Source of the DNA: an uncultured Pseudoalteromonas sp.
GTDB lineage: Bacteria; Pseudomonadota; Gammaproteobacteria; Enterobacterales; Alteromonadaceae
Assembly: GCA_947493455.1 (NCBI GenBank)
Contig: CANLRB010000003.1
Location: 186,001-250,000, forward strand
DNA length: 64,000 nt
Direction: 5' to 3'
In this document: one piece after another, positions 9,747-17,896 of the stretch
How the letters are laid out: the number at the start of each line of letters is the position of its first letter
How positions within the stretch are numbered: position 1 is the first letter of the stretch
Made by a program: the position numbers and the translations under genes
The notes under the pieces: model-generated
What the model saw: the letters and a program-made list of their open reading frames with translations, nothing else
Told to the model about the DNA's origin: nothing
Database searches by the model: none

Positions 9747-11560
9747 TTGATTCACTGTTGCAAGAAAACAAAGTCACCGTGCTCGATTTGAAGTTGGCGC
9801 AGATAATCGCAAAAGGCGAACATAATAGCATTTTTTACTTGTCACTATTGCTAAGTATTAATCTACGTCGTCAGCATACGTGTTTGCCACTGCGCCGAGT
9901 TAATTGGCAAAATCCATTTTATTTATCGCCTGCCTGGACGCCGTTTACGAGTTTTGAAACGGCCATTGAACAGCTAAAAGAGCAATTGTTGAATGACGAA
10001 AATATACCTTTAAAACTCCATGGTGAACGCTTATATTTTGCCCGCTATGACAGATATGAACAAAATCTTGTGGATCATTTTTCTCGTCTTATTGATAGCA
10101 CCACTTCGGTTAATAGGGAGTTATTACAGCAGTTACTTATGCAACAGTTTGGCAATGACGAGCAGTTAAATTGGCAAAAAGTTGCATGTTGCAGTGCGGT
10201 GTTAAACAAACTCAGTATTATAAGTGGGGGACCTGGCACCGGAAAAACAACGACCGTGGCAAAACTGTTAGTTATATTGCAGTCGCTTTATGCCAAAACA
10301 CCGCTTAGCATCGCCTTGGTTGCACCAACAGGAAAGGCAGCTGCTCGTTTAAGTGAGTCGTTGCAAGGCGCTAAGCTTAAATTAAATACGACTGACACTG
10401 TTTTACAGAGTATTCCAGATACCGCGCAAACCATTCACAGACTGCTTGGAGTTATCCCACATTCGAATAAATTTCGGCATAATAAAGAAAAGCAGCTAAA
10501 ACTCGACCTATTAGTCATTGATGAAGCTTCAATGATTGATTTGGCACTAATGAGCAAGCTATTTGACGCGCTACCCGATCATGCGCGTGTTGTTATGCTA
10601 GGTGATAAAGATCAACTTTCATCAGTTGATACTGGTAATATTTTGGCTGATATTTGCACGGATTTAAAGCTCGGCCGTGATCATCGATATAGCCATTTAA
10701 TGCAACAAGAGTTACTGTCTTTGTGCCAAATTGCGGATGTGAATTCAATTAGAACAGCAGACACAACCTATAAGCTTAATGATAATTTAGCATTTTTACA
10801 GTTTAGTCATCGTTTCTCGGCGACAAGCGGCATAGGCAAGTTTGCAAAAGCGGTAAATTTTAACGACATTGGCTTACTGCAACGTATTATTGAACAGGGT
10901 GAGAGTGAACTCACCTTTTATGATATTAATCAGAGTTATCGTGATTTAATTGAACGAAGTGCAGATGCGTATCAGCACTATCTCTTTGCGATTCAAACTG
11001 GCGCTAATGTACCTGAAGTCCACAAGGCATTTGCGTCGTATCAATTATTAGCTGCTGTTAAAAAAGGCCCGTTTGGCGTCGCGTATTTAAATTCAGAGAT
11101 AGAAAAAACACTGGCGAGACGCGGTGCAATCAATATCACGGATCGTCATTACGTTGGTAAACCTATTATGATAATGCAAAATGATTATCAGCTTGGTTTA
11201 TTTAACGGCGATATTGGCATTTTAATGACCGACGATAGCGGGCAGATCGTTGCTGCGTTCATTGATGAGCATGGTGAGTCTAAATCGTTTTCGCCTGCGC
11301 GCTTGCCACTTAACGAGAGTGTTTATGCAATGACGATACATAAATCGCAAGGTTCTGAATTCGATCACGTCGCTATGATACTACCGCCTGAAAATCAGTC
11401 GCAACAGGGGATAAATCGACAGCTTGTGTACACAGGTATAACAAGGGCAAAGAAAAAATTTGATTTGTATGCACAATATCAGGTTTTAACCGCAGCGATG
11501 GCGAAAAATAATGAACGTTTTTCAGGATTATATGAGCGCATGAGCCAACCCGACAAATAA
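9743..11560 (+). CDS. recD: RecBCD enzyme subunit RecD
   Basis: The 5'-3' SF1B helicase subunit of exonuclease V. The 605-residue protein has an N-terminal RecB-binding region, Walker A in SGGPGTGKTTTVAKL near residues 160-173, PTGKAAARLSESL, Walker B VIDEASMID, GDKDQLSSVD, and the C-terminal UvrD_C_2 segment AMTIHKSQGSEFDHV followed by YTGITRAKK. Length matches E. coli RecD (608). It overlaps recB by 4 bp and ends the operon. The TAA stop at 11558-11560 provides the first bases of a palindromic repeat that may also stop transcription. Confidence 0.96.
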   Translation: MIDSLLQENKVTVLDLKLAQIIAKGEHNSIFYLSLLLSINLRRQHTCLPLRRVNWQNPFYLSPAWTPFTSFETAIEQLKEQLLNDENIPLKLHGERLYFARYDRYEQNLVDHFSRLIDSTTSVNRELLQQLLMQQFGNDEQLNWQKVACCSAVLNKLSIISGGPGTGKTTTVAKLLVILQSLYAKTPLSIALVAPTGKAAARLSESLQGAKLKLNTTDTVLQSIPDTAQTIHRLLGVIPHSNKFRHNKEKQLKLDLLVIDEASMIDLALMSKLFDALPDHARVVMLGDKDQLSSVDTGNILADICTDLKLGRDHRYSHLMQQELLSLCQIADVNSIRTADTTYKLNDNLAFLQFSHRFSATSGIGKFAKAVNFNDIGLLQRIIEQGESELTFYDINQSYRDLIERSADAYQHYLFAIQTGANVPEVHKAFASYQLLAAVKKGPFGVAYLNSEIEKTLARRGAINITDRHYVGKPIMIMQNDYQLGLFNGDIGILMTDDSGQIVAAFIDEHGESKSFSPARLPLNESVYAMTIHKSQGSEFDHVAMILPPENQSQQGINRQLVYTGITRAKKKFDLYAQYQVLTAAMAKNNERFSGLYERMSQPDK

Positions 11561-11584
11561 TACCAATTTCATTAAATTGGTATT
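11559..11584. repeat. palindromic repeat (AATACCAAT type), copy 1
   Basis: A perfect 11-bp inverted repeat: AATACCAATTT (11559-11569), CATT loop, AAATTGGTATT (11574-11584). The same ATACCAAT/ATTGGTAT termini recur at 11953-11987. Such short palindromes are common between genes in Alteromonadales genomes. Here it overlaps the recD stop codon and may act as a transcription-terminating or mRNA-stabilising hairpin. Confidence 0.7.
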
Positions 11585-11774
11585 CTATTAAAGAATTCAG
11601 CCAAATTTGCCGATATTAGGTTATTGATGAGCTGTGCTTAGCAAATGGAAACTGGCATTAAATATGCATTTTAGTTTGTTGTGAGGAAAGTTGATCTGGC
11701 GGTCATTTCAACTGATCTAAGATCATAAATTAAACGTTTAAATTTATGTAGTAGACAGCAACGCGGGGGTTACC

Positions 11775-11927
11775 ATGTTGAGTCGAGAATACTGTAAAGC
11801 ACTTGAACTAAGAGTGTTTAAAAAATCAAAAGAAGTGAAAGCGCTTCGTTCGCAATTGTTTTTCTTTAAATTAATTAGCTTATGCTTTATTGCACTATTT
11901 ATTATTAATCAGTTTAAAGTTGTTTAA
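11775..11927 (+). CDS. small putative membrane peptide (50 aa)
   Basis: An ATG at 11775 is preceded by a purine-rich GGGGG at 11765-11769 with good spacing, and opens a 50-codon frame ending TAA at 11925-11927. The first 27 residues are charged and probably helical (several Lys, Arg and Glu residues). The rest, from about residue 28 to 45, is one hydrophobic segment (SLCFIALFII). The layout is that of a single-pass small membrane protein with a cytoplasmic N-terminus. It lies alone between two related palindromic repeats after recD. I do not recognise a family; codon use looks ordinary, but a chance ORF cannot be excluded. Confidence 0.45.
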   Translation: MLSREYCKALELRVFKKSKEVKALRSQLFFFKLISLCFIALFIINQFKVV

Positions 11928-11952
11928 TACTAATCTTGCTAAATAATAACAT

Positions 11953-11987
11953 ATACCAATTCCCGCGGGCCTGCGAGGGATTGGTAT
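11953..11987. repeat. palindromic repeat (AATACCAAT type), copy 2
   Basis: ATACCAATTCCC (11953-11964) pairs with GGGATTGGTAT (11977-11987), with one bulged T; the G+C-rich centre between them can extend the hairpin. The termini match copy 1 at 11559-11584, but the centre differs. The region 11928-12148 otherwise holds no recognisable gene; the promoter of the ion-channel gene probably lies in its last 100 bp. Confidence 0.65.
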
Positions 11988-12148
11988 TACACTGACTTTT
12001 TATGTGCCTGCGTTGATTTGGTAATTATGTATTTCTTCTACTTTCTTCCTATATTTATTCTATAGTTACATAGGTAACGCCATCTTTTTCGCAGCACTTT
12101 GAAACGTAATAATAAATGTTAACTAGATAGTATTTAAGGTTAAGCACT

Positions 12149-13126
12149 ATGCCAACGAAGCCGACATGCCGTTTTTGTAGTAATGAAGGCGAACAATGCC
12201 AAGAATTTGATATGGGTAGCGGATATTGTTTTTGGCATGATGAAAAATTTGATAAAAGCGGACTAGAACTTGCCGAAAAACTTGAACGATTTGCCAAAAA
12301 AGGTGGATTGTTGAAAGGCTTAAAATTAAAGCGGGCTAATTTAGAGGGGCTTAATTTAGTTAAGCATGGTGCTGGCGGTTATGACCTCTCGGGCAGCGAT
12401 TTTTATCGTGCAAATCTACATGGTGCTCATTTGTTTAATACGATTATTCGAGATGGTTCGTTGATGAAAGCGGACTTGCGTGATGCTAATTTACATTGTT
12501 GTAAACTCGAAAACACTAATTTGCTTGGTATTAAGCTTATGGGCGCGCGTATTGACAATATTTCTGTCGGGCCGCGTATACGGCAAGAACAAGAGGCGCG
12601 CTCTGCTGACATTGCACACGATAAAGCGCGTGCAATGGATTACTACGAGCAGTCAGAAGAGATTTACCGTGACTTACGAAAAGCCGCAGAATACCAGGGC
12701 TTGTTTGAATTAGCAGGCAGTTTTACGCATAAAGAATTGATTATGCGCCGTCATCAATACCCTAAGTGGTCGCGCAAACGTATTTTCTCAAAATGCATCG
12801 ACGTACTTTGTGGCTACGGTGAACGACCTCTTAACGTTATTTTTTTCTCGCTGATGCTAATATTAATTTGTGCTTTTGGCTATTTTATGTGCGGTGTAAG
12901 TTACAACGATGAGATTTTGCAATTTGATATGCAAAATGGTTGGCAAGAAAATAGTCGCGCATTTTTTAATAGCCTTTATTTTAGTGTTGTCACCTTTACT
13001 ACGCTTGGTTATGGCGATATCACTCCGATATCATATTCTCGCCTAATAGCGGCAATTGAGGCTTTTAGTGGTAGCTTTTCGCTTGCGTTGTTTGTCGTTG
13101 TATTCGTGAAGAAGATGACCCGATAG
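12149..13126 (+). CDS. pentapeptide-repeat potassium channel protein
   Basis: A 325-residue, three-part protein. Residues 7-30 carry a Cys/His cluster (C7, C10, C17, C27, H30) that looks like a small zinc site. Residues about 55-135 contain pentapeptide repeats (ANLEG, ANLHG, ADLRD, ANLHC), which would fold as a right-handed beta-helix. After a charged linker, the C-terminus is a two-helix ion-channel domain: TM1 about 228-250, the selectivity filter TTLGYGD at 284-290, and TM2 about 300-322. The filter sequence is that of a K+-selective channel. The soluble part is probably cytoplasmic and may sense a ligand or pack as an oligomer, but this is inference. It stands alone, convergent with the response-regulator gene. 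Confidence 0.85.
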   Translation: MPTKPTCRFCSNEGEQCQEFDMGSGYCFWHDEKFDKSGLELAEKLERFAKKGGLLKGLKLKRANLEGLNLVKHGAGGYDLSGSDFYRANLHGAHLFNTIIRDGSLMKADLRDANLHCCKLENTNLLGIKLMGARIDNISVGPRIRQEQEARSADIAHDKARAMDYYEQSEEIYRDLRKAAEYQGLFELAGSFTHKELIMRRHQYPKWSRKRIFSKCIDVLCGYGERPLNVIFFSLMLILICAFGYFMCGVSYNDEILQFDMQNGWQENSRAFFNSLYFSVVTFTTLGYGDITPISYSRLIAAIEAFSGSFSLALFVVVFVKKMTR

Positions 13127-13163
13127 TCTAAGAAATATTAAACTGACACGCATATAGATCGAA

Positions 13164-14810
13164 CTAAGTATTTAGATGCGTTCGAATCCGCTGGTATTCA
13201 TTTTGTAAGTCGATAAAACGCTTTTTATGCTGCTCAGGTAATTGGAATTTTTCGATAGTCGCAAAGGTGCTTTCACACTTTTTTAAGAGCGAAACACGGT
13301 CTGATTTTTGGTGTGGCAACAGTTGCAATAATGCTTGTAATAAGTTTAACGAACTACCTGTATTGGTTGGTGCATATTGCAAAGCCATTTCAAATTCTTT
13401 AATTGCATTATAAAACTCATTGGTTTTATATAGGCGAATTCCGTTATTGTTATGGGTTTCAAAGTTTTCAATTCTAGCCTTCATTTTATTTGATTTAAGC
13501 GCCAACAATTCGTTTAAATTGTTTGGCATGTCCTCCTGGCTGAGGCTATCGACTTGTTGTTTTGCCGCTTCAAACTCTCCGATGTCGTATAAGGTCATTA
13601 TTGACTCGGGTAAAAATTCTTTCGGCAAACTACAGTCATTATTTTCTAGCTCACTTTGAACTTGATTGATGAGTTGTTTGGCGTCGATGAATTGATTTTT
13701 AAGCGCAAAAATACGCGACTTGCAAAGTTTTTCAAAAATAGTAAAGGGCAGTTCTTCAAATATATCGCTATTTTTCTTCGCTTTTAAAAGAGAGACTTGA
13801 AGACGGTTTATGAATTGGTGACGGGTGTCTTTCTCAGCGCACTCGGCTGCTAAAAAAAGTGCTCTAATATAATTGAGTTGGATTGATAAATCAGCAAACA
13901 CAGAGCGCTCGGTCATAGCAAGCAGTCGTTCTGTTGCGTCAACGTATTTGTCGTAATCTTTCGCGCTAAAAGCGATATTCGCGACCAAGTTCTGTCGAGT
14001 AATTGAGTACGGTGATATTTGACTACTTTGCCAAATAACAAAAAGCGACTCATCAATTTGGTTAAGGCCTTGTAATGCCTGTGCCTTAATATCAAGGGCT
14101 TCAACTTGAAAACGGTTTTTCCCTAATACTTGATCGCAATACTTTATTGCGTCTTGATAATTAGTAAGGTTGAGTGCGGCATAGGCTAAATAGACAAGGA
14201 TCCAATTACTGCGTTCTGAGTTTAACAAGCTGATAAGCAAATCGTTCGCGAGTGAAAATTGACGGGTTTTAAAATAAGACTGGCAAACTAATTTATTGCA
14301 CACTTGACGATAGCGCGGGTATTTGTCGCTAATTGCTTGCAAGATTTGAATACTCGTTTCAAAATTATTTTCATTCGCAGCGGTTAGGGCTGGAGCTAAA
14401 ACCTCTTTGCGCTTTACAATTTTCAAAATGCGTTGTTTTAATAAGCCCTGTGAAAATGGTTTTATTAAATAGTCATCAGGCTCTACTTCGACAACGCCCA
14501 GCACCATCGCTCGATTATTTTCACCCGTGATCATCATGCAAATGGTCTGCGGCGTTAATTTATTTTTAGCTTTAAGCTCTGATAACAACTGTCGACCGTT
14601 CTTACCTTGCCCTAAGTTATAATCGATAAAGACTAAATCATATTTTTCGTGATTAAAGGTTGCCAGTGCGGACTCAGCAGAATCTACATAATGGATATTG
14701 CGCGCGCCCAATTGCATCAACATGCCCTTTAACAAGGTTTGAAATGACTTTTGATCATCAACGATTAGAATTCGTTTTTCTGCAAGCGTAAAATTTTGTT
14801 TAGCTATCAT
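13164..14810 (-). CDS. response regulator with TPR-like C-terminal region
   Basis: A 548-residue protein. Residues 13-130 form a receiver domain with the acidic pair D18/D19, phosphoacceptor D63 (VFIDYNLG), T95 and K117 (IKPF), so it should be phosphorylatable. The remaining 400 residues are helical and contain tetratricopeptide-like units, for example around AYAALNLTNYQDAIKYCDQVL and near the C-terminus EFYNAIKEFEMALQYAPTN. There is no DNA-binding or enzymatic output domain, so it probably works through protein-protein contacts, as in the CheY-TPR proteins often seen in Alteromonadales. No sensor kinase is adjacent. It is divergent from the YgjP-like gene. Confidence 0.85.
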   Translation of the reverse strand: MIAKQNFTLAEKRILIVDDQKSFQTLLKGMLMQLGARNIHYVDSAESALATFNHEKYDLVFIDYNLGQGKNGRQLLSELKAKNKLTPQTICMMITGENNRAMVLGVVEVEPDDYLIKPFSQGLLKQRILKIVKRKEVLAPALTAANENNFETSIQILQAISDKYPRYRQVCNKLVCQSYFKTRQFSLANDLLISLLNSERSNWILVYLAYAALNLTNYQDAIKYCDQVLGKNRFQVEALDIKAQALQGLNQIDESLFVIWQSSQISPYSITRQNLVANIAFSAKDYDKYVDATERLLAMTERSVFADLSIQLNYIRALFLAAECAEKDTRHQFINRLQVSLLKAKKNSDIFEELPFTIFEKLCKSRIFALKNQFIDAKQLINQVQSELENNDCSLPKEFLPESIMTLYDIGEFEAAKQQVDSLSQEDMPNNLNELLALKSNKMKARIENFETHNNNGIRLYKTNEFYNAIKEFEMALQYAPTNTGSSLNLLQALLQLLPHQKSDRVSLLKKCESTFATIEKFQLPEQHKKRFIDLQNEYQRIRTHLNT

Positions 14811-14920
14811 TCTATTAAGTCAGTTACCACGATAGTTTTTAGGCTAACGGTGTTTTGTTTGATTGTTATGATAAGTCTCACGTAAAATATGAGCGATGTT
14901 ACCGTTTGATTTTAGTTTTA

Positions 14921-15604
14921 ATGTCATTTTCATATCAAGTTAAATATAGTTCAAAGCGAAAAACAGTCGCAATTAAAATTGAAAACTCATGTGTTAAGGT
15001 CTATGCGCCCAATTATATTTCACCAAAACAAATTGAAGAGTTTGTGGATTTAAAGTCTGGTTGGATAATGGACAAGCTTTCATTTCAATCAAACACACTC
15101 GTTAAGTCGATACTCGAACAGAGGCAAATAGCGGTTTTAGGACAGGTTTATGAACTGTGTTTTTGTGACGGCGCAACTAGCACTCTATCAGAGAGTAATA
15201 ACCTGATTATTGTGACGACCAATAGAAAAGTTAAATGCAAGCGCACTGTGGCTCTTAAGCAACTGACGGCGTATTTAAAATTAACGTTAACTGAGCATCT
15301 AGAAAAGCGTTTAGAGCTTTTAAGTGAGCAAATTGGTGTCACTTATGAATCAATAAAAGTCAGGCAATATAAACGACGCTGGGGTTCATGCGATAAACAG
15401 GGAAGGCTTACATTTAATGTACAACTAGCTTTAGCGCCAACCGAGATTATTGATTACGTACTAGTGCATGAGTTGTGCCATCGTGTTTATTTAAATCACA
15501 GTAGGGAGTTTTGGCAGCTTGTTGAAGCGTATTCTCCGTTATATCGAGATAGTGAGAAATGGCTAAAAGAAAATGGGTTGAGTCTTGATATATTAAAATT
15601 ATAG
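14921..15604 (+). CDS. YgjP-type zinc metallopeptidase (DUF45/M48-like)
   Basis: A 227-residue protein of the YgjP/DUF45 family of metal-dependent hydrolases. The zinc motif HELCH lies at about residues 183-187 with a further His at about 193 (LNHS), giving the HExxH-x5-H pattern of the family. Upstream, VRQYKRRWGSCDKQGRLTFN is the conserved family signature. The frame is open 22 codons further upstream (to 14855), but that leader does not look like the family and MSFSYQVKYSSKRKT is the usual type of start, so I chose 14921. The cellular substrate is unknown. It is followed by the first tRNA-Tyr gene on the other strand. Confidence 0.83.
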   Translation: MSFSYQVKYSSKRKTVAIKIENSCVKVYAPNYISPKQIEEFVDLKSGWIMDKLSFQSNTLVKSILEQRQIAVLGQVYELCFCDGATSTLSESNNLIIVTTNRKVKCKRTVALKQLTAYLKLTLTEHLEKRLELLSEQIGVTYESIKVRQYKRRWGSCDKQGRLTFNVQLALAPTEIIDYVLVHELCHRVYLNHSREFWQLVEAYSPLYRDSEKWLKENGLSLDILKL

Positions 15605-15679
15605 TGAGGTGAGAAATCGCATGAAACGTTGGTAGGTTTCGTTACATTGAAAGTGAATTTTTAATGTATTAAGGAAGAA

Positions 15680-15764
15680 TGGTGGAGGGGGACGGATTCG
15701 AACCATCGAAGGCAGTGCCGTCAGATTTACAGTCTGATCCCTTTGGCCGCTCGGGAACCCCTCC
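15680..15764 (-). tRNA. tRNA-Tyr (GUA), copy 1
   Basis: An 85-nt class II tRNA read on the minus strand. The acceptor stem is GGAGGGG/CCCCTCC, the anticodon loop CTGTAAA has anticodon GTA, and there is a long variable arm and a T-loop with TTCGAATCC. CCA is encoded at 15682-15680. It closely resembles E. coli tRNA-Tyr. It is identical to copy 2 at 16502-16586, including 17 bp upstream of the mature 5' end. Confidence 0.97.
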
Positions 15765-15779
15765 ACACCAGTGACGCGA

Positions 15780-15808
15780 ATAATAGGGGGGGGCGGCTCA
15801 GTTGTAAA
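15780..15808 (-). promoter_or_regulatory. promoter of tRNA-Tyr copy 1
   Basis: On the minus strand, TTTACA (-35, 15808-15803) and TATTAT (-10, 15785-15780) are separated by 17 bp. The -10 lies 16-21 bp upstream of the mature tRNA, exactly as in copy 2. The spacer next to the -10 contains a run of eight G (15786-15793; C on the transcribed orientation), which is unusual for this A/T-rich region. Confidence 0.65.
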
Positions 15809-15947
15809 GGCTTTTTTTTAAATTAAAGTCTGTTCGAACACAATTCACTCAGAGTGTTACTTTAATAACCAGTTTTGTTAAATGTGCGCTGCTCTTTCAT
15901 TTCGTAAGCCTGAAATATGCGATGTAAGCAGTTTTAATTTCATAGTT

Positions 15948-15963
15948 TGGGTCAGAATTAAAA
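15948..15963. repeat. 16-bp direct repeat, left copy
   Basis: TGGGTCAGAATTAAAA, identical to 16237-16252. It is followed by a short inverted repeat, AAATAG-GT-CTATTT (15961-15974). The GGGTCAGA core resembles REP-like sequences that accompany Y1 (RAYT/IS200-like) transposases in related genomes; that link is from memory and is inference. Confidence 0.7.
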
Positions 15964-16024
15964 TAGGTCTATTTAGCTCTGTTCCTGTAAAGTCTCACAA
16001 ACTTAACTGGCCCACGGGATATTT

Positions 16025-16216
16025 ATGAATCTTGGTATGAGCGTTAAAATAGCCGAAACTCATCGTCAATATCATTGCAATTTTCCAAAACATTTAAACG
16101 TATTATTGATTCATTTTATTGATCAACGATTACGCTTTAAACAAGAATACAAAACTAAAAAGCAGCTTCATTACATTGAGACTGCGCAGTCAATTGAGCG
16201 AAGGGTTAAAATATGA
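16025..16216 (+). CDS. short ORF inside the direct-repeat element (63 aa, doubtful)
   Basis: An ATG-started frame of 63 codons lying wholly between the two 16-bp direct repeats. The predicted peptide is basic and His-rich (HRQYHC, KHLNVLL, QRLRFKQEYKTKKQL). I do not recognise it. It has only a weak GGGA about 7 nt upstream as ribosome-binding site. It may be a remnant of a transposase-like gene or a chance ORF. Confidence 0.25.
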   Translation: MNLGMSVKIAETHRQYHCNFPKHLNVLLIHFIDQRLRFKQEYKTKKQLHYIETAQSIERRVKI

Positions 16217-16236
16217 AAATTTTGTAGGGCTGCGTC

Positions 16237-16252
16237 TGGGTCAGAATTAAAA
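16237..16252. repeat. 16-bp direct repeat, right copy
   Basis: Second copy of TGGGTCAGAATTAAAA, 289 bp downstream of the first and in the same orientation. Together the pair bounds a small element that includes the 63-codon ORF. Confidence 0.7.
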
Positions 16253-16501
16253 AAGGCGTGACATCATAAAGAATTTAACAGAAAGCTTATAAAGGTTTTT
16301 TCTTGATAATGTTCAACAGTACTCTGCGAGTACGTTTGCGAACTGTTTTTGATAGAGAGTCGCGCTAACTTAAAGTTTATAATACTTTGCAACTAGGTTA
16401 TTTGCCGTGAAAAATAATTAGAATGAAATGTTACTTATAAAATTTAAATTGTTGAATTTGTTTAACTGAGTTAAATCTAGGAGTCTCTATAAGATAAGAA
16501 G

Positions 16502-16586
16502 TGGTGGAGGGGGACGGATTCGAACCATCGAAGGCAGTGCCGTCAGATTTACAGTCTGATCCCTTTGGCCGCTCGGGAACCCCTCC
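16502..16586 (-). tRNA. tRNA-Tyr (GUA), copy 2
   Basis: Identical in all 85 nt to the copy at 15680-15764, with anticodon GTA, long variable arm and encoded CCA. It has its own promoter, so the two copies are probably separate transcription units, although read-through from copy 2 into copy 1 is possible because both point leftward and no clear terminator separates them. Confidence 0.97.
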
Positions 16587-16601
16587 ACACCAGTGACGCG
16601 A

Positions 16602-16629
16602 ATATTATCAAATCTTTTATGTTTGTAAA
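16602..16629 (-). promoter_or_regulatory. promoter of tRNA-Tyr copy 2
   Basis: On the minus strand, TTTACA (-35, 16629-16624) and TAATAT (-10, 16607-16602) with a 16-bp spacer. The -10 is placed as in copy 1, 16-21 bp before the mature 5' end, but the spacer is A/T-rich and lacks the G tract of copy 1. Confidence 0.65.
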
Positions 16630-16699
16630 GAATAAATTCTAAATTAATTTAAGTTTTTGCCGATAAACTAACAAGCGTTTAAAAAAGAGGGTGTTATAC

Positions 16700-17212
16700 A
16701 TGCAAACTGTTGATTTTATCACCTCTGAACATCAGCTAGGCAGTAAATTAGCTAATTCAGTTGAGAATAGAGAAGTAAGCACCTTTGCTTGGTTACTAGC
16801 GTCACTTTCTGCAGATGCGCTGGATTTTTCTCAGTTTAGTTTACTTAAAACTCCTGATGAAACGCCGTTAAGTGATGCATACAACAATATAAAACAAAAT
16901 GTGGGTCCGAAACGCGAATTAGCCCCAAGCGAAGTGAATTTTTTAATCGGTAAAGCTAATAGCGCAATACTCTCACAGTCTGGACTTGATCAACTACGAC
17001 TGATTGATTGTCTGAGTCCTGAGCCACTATCAGTTAGAGATGACCCTAAATATGTTGGTTTAGAAATTATACATAATTGCTCACCAGCGGTACAAAGTAA
17101 GCATTTTAATTCAGATATAAATATAAAGAGCAATAAAATAAATACGGCGGGATTATATCAGCAATTGGCTGATGAAAAAATTAACGCACCACTTGTAAAT
17201 CGTTATCAATAA
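16700..17212 (+). CDS. VC2046/SO_2500-like conserved protein
   Basis: A soluble protein of about 170 residues starting at ATG 16700, with GAGGG about 8 nt upstream; an upstream in-frame start at 16691 has worse spacing. The order of segments resembles the VC2046/SO_2500 family of Vibrio and Shewanella: an N-terminal LGSKLANSVENREVSTFAWLLASLS, then a disordered middle, then LRLIDCLSPEPLSVRDDP. No catalytic motif, signal peptide or membrane segment is visible. The function of that family is not known. The assignment rests on pattern similarity from memory and is moderate. Confidence 0.55.
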   Translation: MQTVDFITSEHQLGSKLANSVENREVSTFAWLLASLSADALDFSQFSLLKTPDETPLSDAYNNIKQNVGPKRELAPSEVNFLIGKANSAILSQSGLDQLRLIDCLSPEPLSVRDDPKYVGLEIIHNCSPAVQSKHFNSDINIKSNKINTAGLYQQLADEKINAPLVNRYQ

Positions 17213-17382
17213 AATTTTAATTAGTGGCTCTAAAGAGCTGCTTAGGGGTACTAACTTAAAAACACCAAAACCTAACGCCAATCACTCTATAACACACCTA
17301 AGGCTCTCATAGCTTGGTGAATGGGATACCGAACTCATAAAATTTTAGAATACGGTTTATTCATAATACGCAGCTGTTTCAC

Positions 17383-17835
17383 TTAAATAGAGTGGCACTT
17401 TTTGTACTTTTTATTACTGCCACATGGGCAGGCATCGTTTCGCCCAATCTTAACTTCGTCATTGTCAAATAAAGTGCCGTCTAAATACTTCCATTCATCG
17501 TTTTCAATCACAAAAGAAGATATTTCATGTAGTATACATAGTGTATTTTGATATAAGTAATACGCTTTAAATTCAACGGTGTTGTTACTGGCATCTGCAT
17601 TTAATACTTCAAGTTTAATAAACCGACAACTGTTAGCAAACGCCCCTATCTCAACGACTGGGTTCGCTGCTCTTTTTTCTTTGGCGTACGTGTCATATAT
17701 AAATTGTGATTGTTGTGTTGCGTACGCACTGTAGCGTGCTCGCATTAAATTTTCTGGAGTTGCAGCTGTTTTCTGCCCTTTAATTATAAGCTCACAACAT
17801 TCACTAAAATCTATCTCACTACCGCAAAAACACAT
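17383..17835 (-). CDS. ychJ: YchJ/UPF0225 SEC-C motif protein
   Basis: A 150-residue protein with the UPF0225 layout. A first metal-binding cluster lies at the N-terminus (CFCGS and ECCE around residues 2-14), followed by the conserved [21 protein letters not shown]. An NTF2-like beta-rich middle comes next, and a C-terminal SEC-C zinc motif, [12 protein letters not shown], near residues 137-148. The SEC-C motif is the one found at the end of SecA, but the cellular role of YchJ is not settled. It is transcribed leftward with no tightly coupled neighbour. Confidence 0.9.
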   Translation of the reverse strand: MCFCGSEIDFSECCELIIKGQKTAATPENLMRARYSAYATQQSQFIYDTYAKEKRAANPVVEIGAFANSCRFIKLEVLNADASNNTVEFKAYYLYQNTLCILHEISSFVIENDEWKYLDGTLFDNDEVKIGRNDACPCGSNKKYKKCHSI

Positions 17836-17896
17836 ATATAAACTCCAATCACACTAGCCGTATAGTTTATAAGAGGTATATCGACAATGCTATATA

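Larger units (their letters stand above)
15765..16501. other. 737-bp region between the two tRNA-Tyr genes
   Basis: The gap between the tRNA copies contains the copy 1 promoter, a 16-bp direct repeat pair (15948-15963 and 16237-16252) and a 63-codon ORF between the repeats. Beyond 16253 the sequence is A/T-rich with no gene I can support. In other gammaproteobacteria tandem tRNA-Tyr genes are normally much closer, so part of this region looks inserted. Confidence 0.6.
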
